DNA of 64,000 nt from Pseudomonas hormoni (GTDB lineage: Bacteria; Pseudomonadota; Gammaproteobacteria; Pseudomonadales; Pseudomonadaceae): contig NZ_CP075566.1 of NCBI RefSeq assembly GCF_018502625.1, positions 563,001 through 627,000 on the forward strand. The letters are read 5' to 3'. Positions 8,353-18,825 of the stretch are shown in pieces. Below the pieces are notes generated by a model, which saw only the letters and a program-made list of their open reading frames with translations, had not been told where the DNA came from and searched no databases. The first letter of the stretch is position 1. Every line of letters begins with the position of its first letter. Both the position numbers and the translations under genes were made by a program.

Positions 8353-9090
8353 ATGTCCCAAGTCAACATGCGCGATATGCTGAAGGCCGGTGTGCACTTC
8401 GGTCACCAGACCCGTTACTGGAACCCGAAAATGGGTAAATACATTTTCGGCGCGCGTAACAAGATTCACATCATCAACCTTGAAAAAACCCTGCCAATGT
8501 TCAACGAAGCTCTGACTTTCGTAGAGCGTCTGGCCCAGGGCAAAAACAAGATTCTGTTCGTCGGCACCAAGCGTTCCGCTGGCAAGATCGTTGCTGAAGA
8601 AGCAGCACGTTGCGGTTCGCCGTACGTCGATCACCGCTGGTTGGGCGGCATGCTGACCAACTTCAAAACCATCCGTGCTTCCATCAAGCGTCTGCGTGAC
8701 CTTGAAGTGCAAGCCGAAGACGGTACTTTCGCCAAGCTGACCAAGAAAGAAGCGCTGATGCGCACTCGCGATCTTGAGAAGCTCGATCGTTCCCTGGGTG
8801 GTATCAAGGACATGGGCGGTCTGCCAGACGCTCTGTTCGTTATCGACGTTGATCACGAGCGCATCGCGATCACCGAAGCCAACAAGCTGGGCATCCCGGT
8901 TATCGGCGTAGTCGATACCAACAGCAGCCCGGAAGGCGTTGACTACATCATCCCAGGCAACGATGACGCAATCCGCGCTATCCAGCTGTACATGGGTTCG
9001 ATGGCTGACGCAGTAATCCGCGGTCGCAACCACGTTGCTGGCGGCACCGAGCAGTTCGTTGAAGAAGCTCCGGTAGCAGCAGCTGAGTAA
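8353..9090 (+). CDS. rpsB: 30S ribosomal protein S2
   Basis: The product has 245 residues beginning [20 protein letters not shown], the S2 N-terminal signature. [18 protein letters not shown] and the [18 protein letters not shown] region follow. S2 joins the small subunit late in assembly and helps hold S1. The C-terminal tail is short and alanine-rich. An AAGGAAC Shine-Dalgarno precedes the start. It is the first gene of the rpsB-tsf pair, with an intrinsic terminator or attenuator at 9119-9143 before tsf. Confidence 0.98.
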   Translation: MSQVNMRDMLKAGVHFGHQTRYWNPKMGKYIFGARNKIHIINLEKTLPMFNEALTFVERLAQGKNKILFVGTKRSAGKIVAEEAARCGSPYVDHRWLGGMLTNFKTIRASIKRLRDLEVQAEDGTFAKLTKKEALMRTRDLEKLDRSLGGIKDMGGLPDALFVIDVDHERIAITEANKLGIPVIGVVDTNSSPEGVDYIIPGNDDAIRAIQLYMGSMADAVIRGRNHVAGGTEQFVEEAPVAAAE

Positions 9091-9118
9091 TTGACGCCTC
9101 GGCGTTGACTCAGTAAGC

Positions 9119-9143
9119 AAAAAGGGGGCTTGGCCCCCTTTTT
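9119..9143 (+). terminator. Intrinsic terminator/attenuator between rpsB and tsf
   Basis: AAAAAGGGGGC, a short loop and GCCCCCTTTTT form a near-perfect hairpin ending in U5, 29 bp past the rpsB stop. It should make tsf expression lower than rpsB. Confidence 0.9.
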
Positions 9144-9282
9144 GCCACCTCGAAAACCATTTGTCCGGTGGCGCATTTACAGCATTTGTAACTTGCAGCT
9201 GCTAACAAGGGTGGTTCGGGAAGAATTGAACGCCCGTTTGATCGGGTGGAATGGTTGAAAACCTATCCAAGAGGATTTTGAA

Positions 9283-10146
9283 ATGGCAGAGATTACTGCA
9301 GCGTTGGTTAAAGAACTGCGTGAGCGTACTGGCGAAGGCATGATGGATTGCAAAAAGGCCTTGACCAAGGCCGGCGGCGACATCGAAAAAGCCATTGATG
9401 ACATGCGTGCTTCCGGCGCTATCAAGGCTGCCAAGAAAGCAGGCAACGTGGCTGCTGAAGGCGCTATCGCTCTGAAGGAAGACGGTAAATCCGCCGTTCT
9501 GCTGGAAGTGAACTCGCAGACCGACTTCCTGGCTCTGCAGGACGACTTCAAGGCATTTGTCGCTTCCAGCGTTGAAAAAGCGTTCGCTGACAAACTGACT
9601 GACGTTGCTCCGCTGATCGAAGCTCAAGAAGCCGATCGCCTGGTTCTGGTCGGCAAGGTTGGCGAAAACGTCAACATCCGTCGCCTGGTTCGCGTTGAAG
9701 GTGATGTTGTCGGTGGTTACCTGCACGGCAACAAGATCGGTGTTGCGGTTGTTCTGAAGGGCGGCAACGTTGAGCTGGCCAAAGACATCGCTATGCACGT
9801 AGCGGCCAGCAACCCTGAGTTCCTGCTGCCATCGGAAGTTTCCGCTGAAGCTATCGAGCGCGAAAAAGCCGTGTTCCTGCAGCTGAACGAAGAGAAAATC
9901 AAAGGCAAGCCAGAAAACATTGTTGAAAACATGGTCAAAGGCCGTATCAGCAAGTTCCTGGCTGAAGCAAGCCTGGTTGAGCAGGCGTTCGTCAAGAACC
10001 CTGAAATCAAGGTCGGCGAACTGGCCAAGAAAGCCGGTGCTGAAATCGTTTCTTTCACCTACTTCAAAGTAGGCGAAGGCATCGAGAAGCCGGTCGACAA
10101 CTTCGCTGAAGAAGTTGCTGCCCAGCTGGCTGCCGCCAAGCAATAA
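9283..10146 (+). CDS. tsf: Translation elongation factor Ts
   Basis: The product has 287 residues. The N-terminal UBA-like domain begins MAEITAALVKELRERTGEGM, continues MDCKKAL, and leads to the core motif TDFLALQDDFKAF (TDFV-like) that contacts EF-Tu. EF-Ts exchanges GDP for GTP on EF-Tu in the cytoplasm. An AAGAGGA Shine-Dalgarno precedes the start. It follows rpsB beyond a terminator and is itself followed by a terminator at 10170-10205. Confidence 0.98.
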   Translation: MAEITAALVKELRERTGEGMMDCKKALTKAGGDIEKAIDDMRASGAIKAAKKAGNVAAEGAIALKEDGKSAVLLEVNSQTDFLALQDDFKAFVASSVEKAFADKLTDVAPLIEAQEADRLVLVGKVGENVNIRRLVRVEGDVVGGYLHGNKIGVAVVLKGGNVELAKDIAMHVAASNPEFLLPSEVSAEAIEREKAVFLQLNEEKIKGKPENIVENMVKGRISKFLAEASLVEQAFVKNPEIKVGELAKKAGAEIVSFTYFKVGEGIEKPVDNFAEEVAAQLAAAKQ

Positions 10147-10169
10147 GACGGTTTTTTAACTGTCGCCCT

Positions 10170-10205
10170 GAAGAGGCTGCCCGCTTACGCGCGCAGCCTC
10201 TTTTC
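10170..10205 (+). terminator. Intrinsic terminator of tsf
   Basis: AAGAGGCTGC (10171-10180) pairs with GCAGCCTCTT (10193-10202), followed by a short T run. It separates tsf from the pyrH-frr unit. Between it and pyrH (10206-10356) there are small palindromes, for example TGGCGCT/AGCGCCA near 10268-10286, but no gene. Confidence 0.85.
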
Positions 10206-10356
10206 AGATGGGGCACCAATTTTTTATTGGTTTCCCTTTGGAACTGGCTTACAAAGCCATGTTCCGATGGCGCTGAAGCAGCGCCAAGCTAGAGTGAACG
10301 CCAGCTGTAAACAGCTCGCAAAGAATTTTTAAAATACGCCGCAGGAGAGATTCGCA

Positions 10357-11100
10357 ATGGCTCAGCAGGGCAGTGGTTATCAGGCTCGCTATAAACGCAT
10401 TCTACTCAAGCTTAGCGGCGAGGCCCTGATGGGCTCGGAAGAGTTCGGGATCGATCCGAAAGTTCTGGATCGCATGGCGCTGGAAGTCGGCCAACTGGTT
10501 GGCATCGGTGTTCAGGTCGGTCTGGTGATCGGCGGCGGCAACCTGTTCCGCGGTGCAGCGCTGAGCGCAGCCGGCATGGATCGGGTCACGGGCGACCACA
10601 TGGGCATGCTGGCCACTGTGATGAACGCCCTGGCCATGCGCGATGCGCTGGAACGTGCCAATATCTCGGCCATCGTGATGTCGGCCATTTCCATGGTTGG
10701 CGTGACCGATCACTATGATCGCCGCAAAGCCATGCGCCACCTGAACTCCAAAGAAGTCGTGATCTTCGCGGCCGGCACCGGCAATCCGTTCTTCACCACG
10801 GATTCGGCAGCCTGCTTGCGTGCGATCGAAATCGACGCTGACGTCGTGCTGAAAGCGACCAAGGTCGATGGTGTCTACACCGCCGATCCATTCAAGGACC
10901 CGCATGCCGAGAAGTTCGATCATCTGACCTACGATGAAGTGCTGGATCGCAAGCTGGGCGTGATGGATCTGACGGCCATTTGCCTGTGCCGCGACCACAA
11001 GATGCCGTTGCGCGTATTTAACATGAACAAGCCCGGCGCCCTGCTGAACATCGTGCATGGCGGCGCTGAAGGGACCCTGATCGAGGAAGGCCAACAATGA
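10357..11100 (+). CDS. pyrH: UMP kinase
   Basis: The product has 247 residues of the amino-acid kinase fold. It shows KLSGEALMG, the nucleotide-binding [22 protein letters not shown] and the C-terminal [10 protein letters not shown]. It phosphorylates UMP to UDP as a cytoplasmic hexamer, committing to pyrimidine nucleotide synthesis. An AGGAGAG Shine-Dalgarno precedes the start. The stop overlaps the frr start (ATGA at 11097-11100), so the two are translationally coupled. Confidence 0.97.
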   Translation: MAQQGSGYQARYKRILLKLSGEALMGSEEFGIDPKVLDRMALEVGQLVGIGVQVGLVIGGGNLFRGAALSAAGMDRVTGDHMGMLATVMNALAMRDALERANISAIVMSAISMVGVTDHYDRRKAMRHLNSKEVVIFAAGTGNPFFTTDSAACLRAIEIDADVVLKATKVDGVYTADPFKDPHAEKFDHLTYDEVLDRKLGVMDLTAICLCRDHKMPLRVFNMNKPGALLNIVHGGAEGTLIEEGQQ

Positions 11101-11654
11101 TCAACGAAATCAAGAAAGACGCTAAAGAGCGTATGCAGAAATCCGTCGAGTCGCTGATGCACAACTTCGGCCGTATTCGTACCGGCCAGGCGCACCCGAG
11201 CATTCTGGAAGGCGTGATGGTGCCGTATTACGGCTCCGATACCCCGATCAAGCAAGTGGCGAACATCACTGTCAAAGACGCCCGTACCCTGCAAGTCGTT
11301 GCCTTTGAGCGCAACATGCTGGGTGCCGTCGACAAAGCCATCGGCAGCGCCGGTCTGAACCTCAACCCGACCAACCTGGGTGAGCTGCTGCTGATCTCCA
11401 TGCCGGCCCTGACCGAAGAAACCCGCAAGGGCTTCACCAAGCAGGCTCGCGATGTCGCGGAAGATGCCCGTGTTGCCGTGCGCAACATCCGTCGTGACGC
11501 GAACAGCCAGCTCAAGGATCTGGTCAAGGAAAAGGAAATCAGTGAAGACGAGGAGCGTCGCGCCACTGGCGAAATTGATGATCTGACCAAAAAGTACGTG
11601 GCTGAAATCGACGCGAATTTGGCGCAGAAAGAAAAAGACCTGATGGCCGTATAA
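11097..11654 (+). CDS. frr: Ribosome recycling factor
   Basis: The product has 185 residues beginning [20 protein letters not shown], with the [12 protein letters not shown] motif and a long helical C-terminal half ([20 protein letters not shown]) typical of the three-helix bundle. With EF-G it splits post-termination ribosomes. Its start overlaps pyrH by four bases, and uppS follows after 13 bp. Confidence 0.98.
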   Translation: MINEIKKDAKERMQKSVESLMHNFGRIRTGQAHPSILEGVMVPYYGSDTPIKQVANITVKDARTLQVVAFERNMLGAVDKAIGSAGLNLNPTNLGELLLISMPALTEETRKGFTKQARDVAEDARVAVRNIRRDANSQLKDLVKEKEISEDEERRATGEIDDLTKKYVAEIDANLAQKEKDLMAV

Positions 11655-11667
11655 GGGTCGCGTTTTC

Positions 11668-12423
11668 ATGGAAAAGACCAAGCAGGTTGCACCGTCCGCG
11701 GTGCCGCGCCATGTCGCGATCATCATGGATGGCAATAATCGCTGGGCGAAAAAACGCTTTATGCCGGGTGTCGCCGGGCATAAAGCGGGCGTAGATGCGG
11801 TTCGTGCAGTGATCGAGGTGTGTGCCGAGGCCAAGGTCGAGGTGTTGACCCTGTTCGCCTTCTCCAGCGAGAACTGGCAGCGCCCGGCCGATGAGGTCAG
11901 TGCCTTGATGGATCTGTTTTTCAAGGCATTGCGTCGGGAGGCCAAGCGCCTGAACGAAAACAACATCAGTCTGCGCATCATTGGCGACCGTTCGCGCTTT
12001 CATCCAGAGCTTCAGGCGGCCATGCGCGAGGCTGAAGCCATGACGGCGGGCGCCAATCGCTTCGTCCTGCAGATCGCCGCCAACTACGGCGGTCAGTGGG
12101 ACATCGCGCAAGCCGCGCAGCGTCTGGCGCGGGAAGTCCAGGCCGGTCATCTGCGTCCGGAAGACATTACCCCGGAACTGTTGCAAACCTGCCTGGCCAC
12201 CGGCGACCTGCCGTTGCCGGACCTGTGTATTCGAACCGGTGGCGAACACCGCATCAGTAACTTTCTGTTGTGGCAACTGGCCTACGCCGAGTTGTACTTC
12301 TCCGACCTGTTCTGGCCGGACTTCAAACACGACGCCATGCGCACCGCGCTGGCCGATTTCGCTTCTCGTCAGCGTCGCTTCGGTAAAACGAGCGAGCAGG
12401 TCGAGGCTGGAGCCCGGGTTTAA
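11668..12423 (+). CDS. uppS: Undecaprenyl diphosphate synthase (cis-prenyltransferase)
   Basis: The product has 251 residues. The catalytic motif IIMDGNNRWAKKR places the essential Asp at residue 21, and the C-terminal RTGGEHRISNFLLWQLAYAE motif is present. It condenses eight IPP units onto farnesyl diphosphate to make the C55 carrier for peptidoglycan and O-antigen. An AAGGG Shine-Dalgarno precedes the ATG. The stop overlaps the cdsA start by one base (TAATG). Confidence 0.97.
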   Translation: MEKTKQVAPSAVPRHVAIIMDGNNRWAKKRFMPGVAGHKAGVDAVRAVIEVCAEAKVEVLTLFAFSSENWQRPADEVSALMDLFFKALRREAKRLNENNISLRIIGDRSRFHPELQAAMREAEAMTAGANRFVLQIAANYGGQWDIAQAAQRLAREVQAGHLRPEDITPELLQTCLATGDLPLPDLCIRTGGEHRISNFLLWQLAYAELYFSDLFWPDFKHDAMRTALADFASRQRRFGKTSEQVEAGARV

Positions 12424-13229
12424 TGCTTAAACAACGAATCATCACCGCGTTGATCCTGCTGCCGATTGCCTTGTGCGGGTTTTTCCTGCTCGAAGGTTCC
12501 GGCTTCGCGCTGTTCATCGGGTTGGTCGTAACCCTCGGTGCCTGGGAATGGGCGCGTCTGGCAGGTTTCGCCGCTCAACCGATTCGCGTCGCCTACGCAG
12601 CGGTAGTCGCGTTGATGTTGTTTGTCATGCACATCCTGCCGGGGCTTGCGCCTTGGGTGTTAGGTGCCTCTGTGCTGTGGTGGGGCGTGGCGACCTATCT
12701 GGTGCTGACCTATCCGCGCTCCAGCGAGCTTTGGTCCAGTGCCGCTTGCAAGCTGGTGATAGGGTTGCTGATCCTGTTGCCGGCCTGGCAAGGTCTGGTG
12801 CAGATCAAGCAGGAGCCATTGGGCAACTGGTTGATCATGGCGGTGATGGTGCTGGTCTGGGGTGCCGATATCGGCGCCTACTTTTCCGGTCGGGCCTTCG
12901 GCAAGCGCAAACTCGCGCCGCTGGTCAGTCCCGGCAAGAGCTGGGAAGGCGTGTATGGCGGCCTGGCGCTGAGCCTGGTCATCACCGTGATTGTCGGCCT
13001 GGTTCGCGACTGGACGGTTGCCCAGCTTTTCAAAGGGTTGATCGGTGCAGCAATCATCGTGTTCATCTCGGTAGTGGGAGACCTCACCGAAAGCATGTTC
13101 AAGCGCCAATCCGGGATCAAGGACAGCAGTAATCTGCTGCCCGGTCACGGCGGTGTGCTGGATCGCATTGACAGTCTGACGGCCGCGATCCCTGTATTCG
13201 CTGTGCTGTTGTGGATGGCGGCACCGTGA
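12423..13229 (+). CDS. cdsA: Phosphatidate cytidylyltransferase (CDP-diglyceride synthase)
   Basis: The product is a 268-residue inner-membrane protein with about eight hydrophobic segments. It carries the CDP-diacylglycerol synthase signature near its C-terminus, with the diagnostic [19 protein letters not shown]. It converts phosphatidate and CTP to CDP-diacylglycerol, the precursor of all phospholipids. It overlaps uppS upstream and dxr downstream (GTGA), so it belongs to the same tightly packed operon. Confidence 0.97.
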   Translation: MLKQRIITALILLPIALCGFFLLEGSGFALFIGLVVTLGAWEWARLAGFAAQPIRVAYAAVVALMLFVMHILPGLAPWVLGASVLWWGVATYLVLTYPRSSELWSSAACKLVIGLLILLPAWQGLVQIKQEPLGNWLIMAVMVLVWGADIGAYFSGRAFGKRKLAPLVSPGKSWEGVYGGLALSLVITVIVGLVRDWTVAQLFKGLIGAAIIVFISVVGDLTESMFKRQSGIKDSSNLLPGHGGVLDRIDSLTAAIPVFAVLLWMAAP

Positions 13230-14416
13230 GCCGCCCGCAGCAGATTACCGTTCTGGGTGCGACCGGTTCGATCGGTCTGAGCACGCTCGACGTCATTGCT
13301 CGTCATCCCGAGCGTTATCAGGTTTTTGCCTTGAGCGGCTTCACGCGTCTGAGCGAGTTGCATGCGCTTTGCGTCCGTCATGCGCCGAAGTTCGCCGTAG
13401 TGCCAGAGCAGAACGCTGCCCGGGTCTTGCAGGACGATTTGCGTGCAGCCGGTCTGTCGACTCGAGTGCTGGTGGGGGAGGAGGGCCTGTGTCAGGTCGC
13501 GTCCGATCCTGACGTCGATACGGTCATGGCGGCCATCGTCGGTGCGGCGGGCTTGCGTCCGACCCTGGCGGCAGTTGAAGCCGGCAAGAAGATACTCCTG
13601 GCCAACAAAGAAGCGCTGGTGATGTCCGGCGCGCTGTTCATGCAGGCCGTACGCAAAAGCGGTTCGGTGCTGCTGCCGATCGACAGCGAGCACAACGCGA
13701 TTTTCCAGTGCATGCCACAGGATTTTTCCCGTGGGCTCGGGGTCGTGGGCGTTCGTCGGATTCTGCTGACAGCCTCTGGCGGTCCGTTCCGACAGACACC
13801 CTTGGCCGAACTGGCCGATGTTTCGCCTGAGCAGGCCTGTGCGCACCCGACCTGGTCCATGGGGCGCAAGATCTCCGTGGATTCGGCGAGCATGATGAAC
13901 AAGGGGCTCGAGCTGATCGAGGCCTGCTGGTTGTTCGACGCCAAGCCGTCCCAGGTGGAAGTGGTGATTCACCCGCAGAGTGTGATTCATTCGCTGGTCG
14001 ACTACATCGACGGTTCGGTATTGGCTCAGTTGGGTAATCCCGACATGCGCACACCGATCGCCAACGCCCTGGCCTGGCCGGAGCGTATCGATTCGGGCGT
14101 TGCTCCGCTGGATCTGTTCGCCATCGCACGTCTGGACTTCCAGGCGCCTGATGAAGAGCGTTTCCCTTGCCTGCGACTGGCGCGTCAGGCCGCCGAGGCG
14201 GGCAATAGCGCGCCAGCCATGCTCAATGCGGCAAATGAAGTGGCTGTCGCCGCCTTTCTCGACGGGCGGGTTCGTTATCTGGAAATCGCGAGTATCATCG
14301 AAGAAGTATTGAATCTCGAGCCTGTGGTTGCGGTGGATGATCTCGAGGCGGTGTTCACGGCTGACGCGAAAGCGCGAGTCCTGGCCGGGCAATGGTTGAG
14401 TCGTCACGGGCGGTAA
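13226..14416 (+). CDS. dxr: 1-deoxy-D-xylulose 5-phosphate reductoisomerase
   Basis: The product has 396 residues from the GTG at 13226, which overlaps the cdsA stop as GTGA. The longer reading from 13211 only adds residues before the NADPH-binding motif. It shows [14 protein letters not shown] at the N-terminus, [10 protein letters not shown], and the metal/substrate region around [13 protein letters not shown]. It makes MEP from DXP, the committed step of the non-mevalonate pathway, whose later enzymes ispD and ispF are also in this window. Confidence 0.96.
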   Translation: MSRPQQITVLGATGSIGLSTLDVIARHPERYQVFALSGFTRLSELHALCVRHAPKFAVVPEQNAARVLQDDLRAAGLSTRVLVGEEGLCQVASDPDVDTVMAAIVGAAGLRPTLAAVEAGKKILLANKEALVMSGALFMQAVRKSGSVLLPIDSEHNAIFQCMPQDFSRGLGVVGVRRILLTASGGPFRQTPLAELADVSPEQACAHPTWSMGRKISVDSASMMNKGLELIEACWLFDAKPSQVEVVIHPQSVIHSLVDYIDGSVLAQLGNPDMRTPIANALAWPERIDSGVAPLDLFAIARLDFQAPDEERFPCLRLARQAAEAGNSAPAMLNAANEVAVAAFLDGRVRYLEIASIIEEVLNLEPVVAVDDLEAVFTADAKARVLAGQWLSRHGR

Positions 14417-14469
14417 GTGCTGCAACACGTTGGCCCATGCAGCACTGGATAGGATTGCGGAGAAAGTAG

Positions 14470-15822
14470 ATGAGCGCGCTCTATATGATTGTCGGCACCC
14501 TGGTAGCACTGGGCGTGCTGGTCACCTTCCACGAATTCGGCCATTTCTGGGTCGCGCGTCGCTGTGGGGTCAAAGTGCTGCGCTTCTCCGTGGGCTTCGG
14601 CATGCCGTTGCTGCGCTGGCACGACAAGAAAGGCACTGAGTTCGTCGTCGCCGCGATCCCGCTGGGCGGCTACGTGAAGATGCTTGATGAACGCGAAGGC
14701 GAAGTGCCAGCCGATCAGCTCGATCAGTCCTTCAATCGCAAATCCGTTCGTCAGCGCATTGCAATTGTGTCGGCAGGCCCGATTGCCAACTTTTTACTGG
14801 CGATGATTTTTTTCTGGGTGCTCGCGATGCTCGGCAGCGAGCAGGTGCGGCCTGTCATCGGTGCCGTCGAGTCCGGCAGTATGGCCGCCAAGGCCGGTTT
14901 GAGCCCGGGACAGGAAATTGTCGCCATCGATGGTGAGCCGACGTCGGGCTGGGGCGCAGTAAACCTGCAATTGGTTCGTCGTCTTGGCGAGAGCGGTTCG
15001 CTTCAGGTGCTGGTTCGTGAGCAGGGTTCCACAGCGGATTCGCCTCGTGAGCTGGTCCTGGATAAATGGCTCAAGGGCGCCGACGAACCGGATCCGATTC
15101 GTTCGCTGGGTATTCGACCTTGGCGTCCGGCATTACCGCCCGTTTTGGCCGAACTTGACCCGAAAGGCCCGGCACAGGCGGCTGGCCTGAAAACCGGTGA
15201 CCGGTTGTTGGCGCTTGATGGCAAGGCACTGGATGACTGGCAGCAGGTGGTCGATACCGTCCGTACGCAACCGGATACCAAAATCATGCTGCGCGTCGAG
15301 CGTGATGGTGCTCAAATCGACGTCCCTGTGACGCTGGCCGCTCGTGGCGAGAAGAAGGCACCCAGCGGTTATCTGGGGGCAGGGGTGAAAGCGATCGATT
15401 GGCCACCGGAGATGATTCGCGAGGTCAGTTACGGTCCTTTGGCAGCGATTGGCGAGGGGGCTCGACGCACCTGGACCATGAGTATATTGACCCTCGATTC
15501 GCTCAAGAAAATGTTGTTCGGTGAGCTCTCGGTAAAAAACTTGAGTGGACCGATAACCATTGCTAAAGTGGCGGGCGCTTCTGCCCAGTCGGGCGTCGCT
15601 GATTTCCTGAATTTCCTTGCTTATCTGAGTATTAGCCTGGGGGTTCTGAATTTGTTGCCCATTCCTGTACTGGATGGGGGGCATTTGTTGTTTTATCTGA
15701 TCGAGTGGGCGCGTGGTCGCCCCTTGTCGGATCGGGTGCAGGGTTGGGGGATACAGATCGGCATCAGTTTGGTGGTCGGGGTGATGTTGCTTGCTCTGGT
15801 CAATGATTTGGGTCGTCTGTAA
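14470..15822 (+). CDS. rseP: RIP metalloprotease RseP (site-2 protease)
   Basis: The product has 450 residues. The zinc motif HEFGH is at residues 21-25 in the first membrane segment, and the second catalytic motif NLLPIPVLDGGH lies near residue 395-406. Two PDZ-like regions lie between them (for example GLSPGQEIVAIDGEP and GLKTGDRLLALDGKALD). It cleaves the anti-sigma factor MucA/RseA within the inner membrane after the first cut, releasing the envelope stress sigma factor AlgU. A GGAGAAAG Shine-Dalgarno precedes the ATG. It lies 75 bp upstream of bamA, whose product it helps monitor. Confidence 0.96.
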   Translation: MSALYMIVGTLVALGVLVTFHEFGHFWVARRCGVKVLRFSVGFGMPLLRWHDKKGTEFVVAAIPLGGYVKMLDEREGEVPADQLDQSFNRKSVRQRIAIVSAGPIANFLLAMIFFWVLAMLGSEQVRPVIGAVESGSMAAKAGLSPGQEIVAIDGEPTSGWGAVNLQLVRRLGESGSLQVLVREQGSTADSPRELVLDKWLKGADEPDPIRSLGIRPWRPALPPVLAELDPKGPAQAAGLKTGDRLLALDGKALDDWQQVVDTVRTQPDTKIMLRVERDGAQIDVPVTLAARGEKKAPSGYLGAGVKAIDWPPEMIREVSYGPLAAIGEGARRTWTMSILTLDSLKKMLFGELSVKNLSGPITIAKVAGASAQSGVADFLNFLAYLSISLGVLNLLPIPVLDGGHLLFYLIEWARGRPLSDRVQGWGIQIGISLVVGVMLLALVNDLGRL

Positions 15823-15897
15823 CACTTCGCTGATATTGCGAATCTGCCGCATTTTGCGGCAGTTTGTTTATTGCCAGTTGGAATAAGAAAGGACTTC

Positions 15898-18273
15898 ATG
15901 AAACGTCTGCTGCTAACTGCGGTTCTCACCGTATTGATGATCGCCGAAGTTCACGCCGAGTCCTTCACTATCTCTGATATTCGCGTCAATGGCCTCCAGC
16001 GGGTCTCCGCGGGTAGCGTCTTTGGTGCCTTGCCGTTGAACGTCGGTGAACAGGCGGATGATCGTCGCCTGGTGGAATCCACTCGTGCGCTGTTCAAAAC
16101 CGGGTTCTTTCAAGATATCCAGCTGGGCCGCGATGGCAACGTCCTGGTCATCACGGTAGTCGAGCGCCCGTCAGTCGCCAGTATCGAGATCGAGGGCAAC
16201 AAGGCGATCTCCACTGAAGACCTGATGAAAGGCCTCAAGCAATCCGGTCTGGCCGAAGGCGAGATCTTCCAGCGTGCCACCCTCGAAGGTGTGCGTAACG
16301 AACTGCAGCGCCAATACGTCGCGCAGGGTCGCTACTCGGCTACGGTCGACACCGAAGTGGTGCCGCAGCCGCGCAACCGCGTCGGCCTGAAGGTCAATAT
16401 CAACGAAGGCACCGTCGCTGCTATCCAGCACATCAACGTGGTGGGTAACACGGTCTTCCCTGATGAGGACCTGATCGACCTGTTTGAACTCAAGACCACC
16501 AACTGGCTGTCGTTCTTCAAGAACGATGACAAGTACGCTCGTGAAAAGCTTTCCGGTGACCTGGAGCGTCTGCGTTCCTACTACCTGGACCGCGGCTATA
16601 TCAACATGGATATCGCTTCGACCCAGGTCTCCATCACCCCGGACAAGAAACACGTCTACATCACCGTCAACGTCAACGAAGGCGAGAAGTACACCGTTCG
16701 TGACGTCAAGCTGAGCGGTGACCTGAAAGTCCCTGAGGACCAGGTCAAGTCGTTGCTCCTGGTGCAGAAAGGCCAGGTGTTCTCGCGCAAGCTGATGACC
16801 ACCACGTCCGAACTGATTACCCGCCGTCTGGGTAACGAGGGCTACACCTTCGCCAACGTCAACGGCGTGCCTCAGCCGCACGATGAAGACCACACCGTCG
16901 ATATCACGTTCGCTGTCGATCCGGGCAAGCGTGCCTACGTCAACCGCATCAACTTCCGTGGCAACACCAAGTCCGAAGACGAAGTGCTGCGCCGTGAAAT
17001 GCGTCAGATGGAAGGTGGCTGGGCTTCGACCTACCTGATCGACCAATCCAAGACTCGTCTTGAGCGTTTGGGCTTCTTTAAAGAAGTGAACGTCGAAACC
17101 CCTGCTGTCCCGGGTGTCGATGACCAGGTTGACGTGAACTACAGCGTTGAAGAACAGGCTTCCGGTTCGATTACCGCCAGCGTCGGCTTCGCACAGAGCG
17201 CCGGTCTGATCCTCGGTGGTTCGATCACCCAGAACAACTTCCTGGGTACCGGTAACAAGGTCAGCGTCGGCTTGACCCGCAGTGAATACCAGAGCCGTTA
17301 TAACTTCGGTTATGTCGACCCGTACTGGACTGCTGACGGTGTGAGCCTGGGTTACAACGCGTTCTATCGCACCACTGACTACAAAGACCTCGACGTCGAC
17401 GTAGCCAGCTATGCCGTAGACAGCCTGGGTGCGGGCGTGAGCGTCGGTTACCCGATTAGCGAAACATCGCGCCTGACCTTCGGCCTGACCGCGCAACAGG
17501 ACAAGATCAAGACTGGCCTGTACACCGTTGACGAGATCTTCGACTTCGTTAACAAGGAAGGCGACAACTACCTGAACTTCAAGGCTTCGGCCGGTTGGTC
17601 CGAGTCGACCCTGAACAAGGGCGTACTGGCGACACGTGGTCATTCCCAAAGCCTGGTGCTGGAGACCACGACGCCGGGCAGTGACCTGTCGTTCTTCAAA
17701 CTCGACTACCGTGGCCAGTTGTTCCAGCCACTGACCGAAAACTACACCATGCGCCTGCATACCGAGCTGGGTTATGGCGATGGTTACGGTTCGACCGATG
17801 GCTTGCCGTTCTATGAAAACTACTATGCTGGTGGTTTCAACTCGGTTCGTGGCTTCAAGGACAGCACCCTGGGTCCTCGCAGTACACCGAGTACCGGCCG
17901 CAACCCTGGTACTGCGCTCGATCCGGACCAGGATCCGCTGCCATTCGGTGGTAACGTCCTGATCCAGGGCGGTGTAGAGGTTCTGTTCCCTCTGCCGTTC
18001 GTCAAGGATCAACGTTCTCTGCGTACCTCGGTATTCTGGGACGTGGGTAACGTGTTCGACTCGCAGTGCAAGACGCCGACCAATGCCGACGGTTCGAAGT
18101 CCAATACACAGTGCAACGACATCAGCCTGAGCAACATGGCCAGCTCTGTCGGTGTAGGTGTGACATGGGTTACCGCACTGGGTCCTCTGAGTTTCGCGTT
18201 GGCCATGCCGATCAAGAAACCGGATGAGGCTGAAACTCAAGTGTTCCAATTCTCCCTCGGCCAGACGTTCTAA
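15898..18273 (+). CDS. bamA: Outer membrane protein assembly factor BamA
   Basis: The product has 791 residues from the ATG at 15898, preceded by AAGAAAGGA. A signal peptide (MKRLLLTAVLTVLMIAEVHA, cleavage before ESF) is followed by five POTRA domains to about residue 420 and a 16-strand barrel ending in the terminal Phe of QFSLGQTF. The VRGFKD motif of Omp85 loop 6 is present. BamA folds beta-barrel proteins into the outer membrane. Neighbouring skp supplies the periplasmic chaperone and lpx genes the LPS. Confidence 0.97.
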   Translation: MKRLLLTAVLTVLMIAEVHAESFTISDIRVNGLQRVSAGSVFGALPLNVGEQADDRRLVESTRALFKTGFFQDIQLGRDGNVLVITVVERPSVASIEIEGNKAISTEDLMKGLKQSGLAEGEIFQRATLEGVRNELQRQYVAQGRYSATVDTEVVPQPRNRVGLKVNINEGTVAAIQHINVVGNTVFPDEDLIDLFELKTTNWLSFFKNDDKYAREKLSGDLERLRSYYLDRGYINMDIASTQVSITPDKKHVYITVNVNEGEKYTVRDVKLSGDLKVPEDQVKSLLLVQKGQVFSRKLMTTTSELITRRLGNEGYTFANVNGVPQPHDEDHTVDITFAVDPGKRAYVNRINFRGNTKSEDEVLRREMRQMEGGWASTYLIDQSKTRLERLGFFKEVNVETPAVPGVDDQVDVNYSVEEQASGSITASVGFAQSAGLILGGSITQNNFLGTGNKVSVGLTRSEYQSRYNFGYVDPYWTADGVSLGYNAFYRTTDYKDLDVDVASYAVDSLGAGVSVGYPISETSRLTFGLTAQQDKIKTGLYTVDEIFDFVNKEGDNYLNFKASAGWSESTLNKGVLATRGHSQSLVLETTTPGSDLSFFKLDYRGQLFQPLTENYTMRLHTELGYGDGYGSTDGLPFYENYYAGGFNSVRGFKDSTLGPRSTPSTGRNPGTALDPDQDPLPFGGNVLIQGGVEVLFPLPFVKDQRSLRTSVFWDVGNVFDSQCKTPTNADGSKSNTQCNDISLSNMASSVGVGVTWVTALGPLSFALAMPIKKPDEAETQVFQFSLGQTF

Positions 18274-18318
18274 GCGTCTGACCCAAGATAACGACAATGG
18301 ATTTTGTAGGAGTGCATC

Positions 18319-18822
18319 GTGCGTAAGTTGACTCAATTGGTTCTCCTGGCGACCGTACTGGTAGCAGGTCCGGCTTTTGCCGACATGAAAATCGCCGTTC
18401 TGAACTATCAGATGGCTCTGCTGGAATCCGATGCGGCCAAGAAATACGCCGTGGATGCCGAGAAGAAGTTCGGTCCGCAGCTGACCAAGCTCAAGACGCT
18501 GGAAAGCAGCGCCAAGGGCATTCAGGACCGTCTGATGGCGGGCGGCGACAAGATGCAGCAAGGCGAGCGTGAGCGTCTGGAGCTTGAATTCAAGCAAAAG
18601 GCCCGTGACTTCCAGTTCCAGTCCAAGGAGCTGAACGAAGCCAAAGCCGTTGCTGACCGTGAAATGCTGAAGCAGCTCAAGCCGAAACTGGACAGCGCTG
18701 TGGAAGAAGTCATCAAGAAAGGTGCTTTTGACCTGGTCTTCGAGCGTGGCGCAGTGATTGATGTCAAGCCTCAGTACGACATCACTCGCCAGGTTATCGA
18801 GCGCATGAATCAGCTGAAGTAA
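18319..18822 (+). CDS. skp: Periplasmic chaperone Skp/OmpH
   Basis: The product has 167 residues with a GTG start supported by a TAGGAG Shine-Dalgarno. A signal peptide ends at GPAFA, before DMKIAVLNYQMALLESD. The remainder is long, charged and alpha-helical, as in the tentacles of the Skp trimer, and ends with a beta-strand segment. It holds unfolded outer-membrane proteins in the periplasm for BamA. It is placed between bamA and lpxD as in most gamma-proteobacteria. Confidence 0.94.
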   Translation: MRKLTQLVLLATVLVAGPAFADMKIAVLNYQMALLESDAAKKYAVDAEKKFGPQLTKLKTLESSAKGIQDRLMAGGDKMQQGERERLELEFKQKARDFQFQSKELNEAKAVADREMLKQLKPKLDSAVEEVIKKGAFDLVFERGAVIDVKPQYDITRQVIERMNQLK

Positions 18823-18825
18823 TCC

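Noticed and set aside
8943..9176. Minus-strand frame between rpsB and tsf
   Set aside because: It overlaps the end of rpsB and the terminator and has no family similarity.
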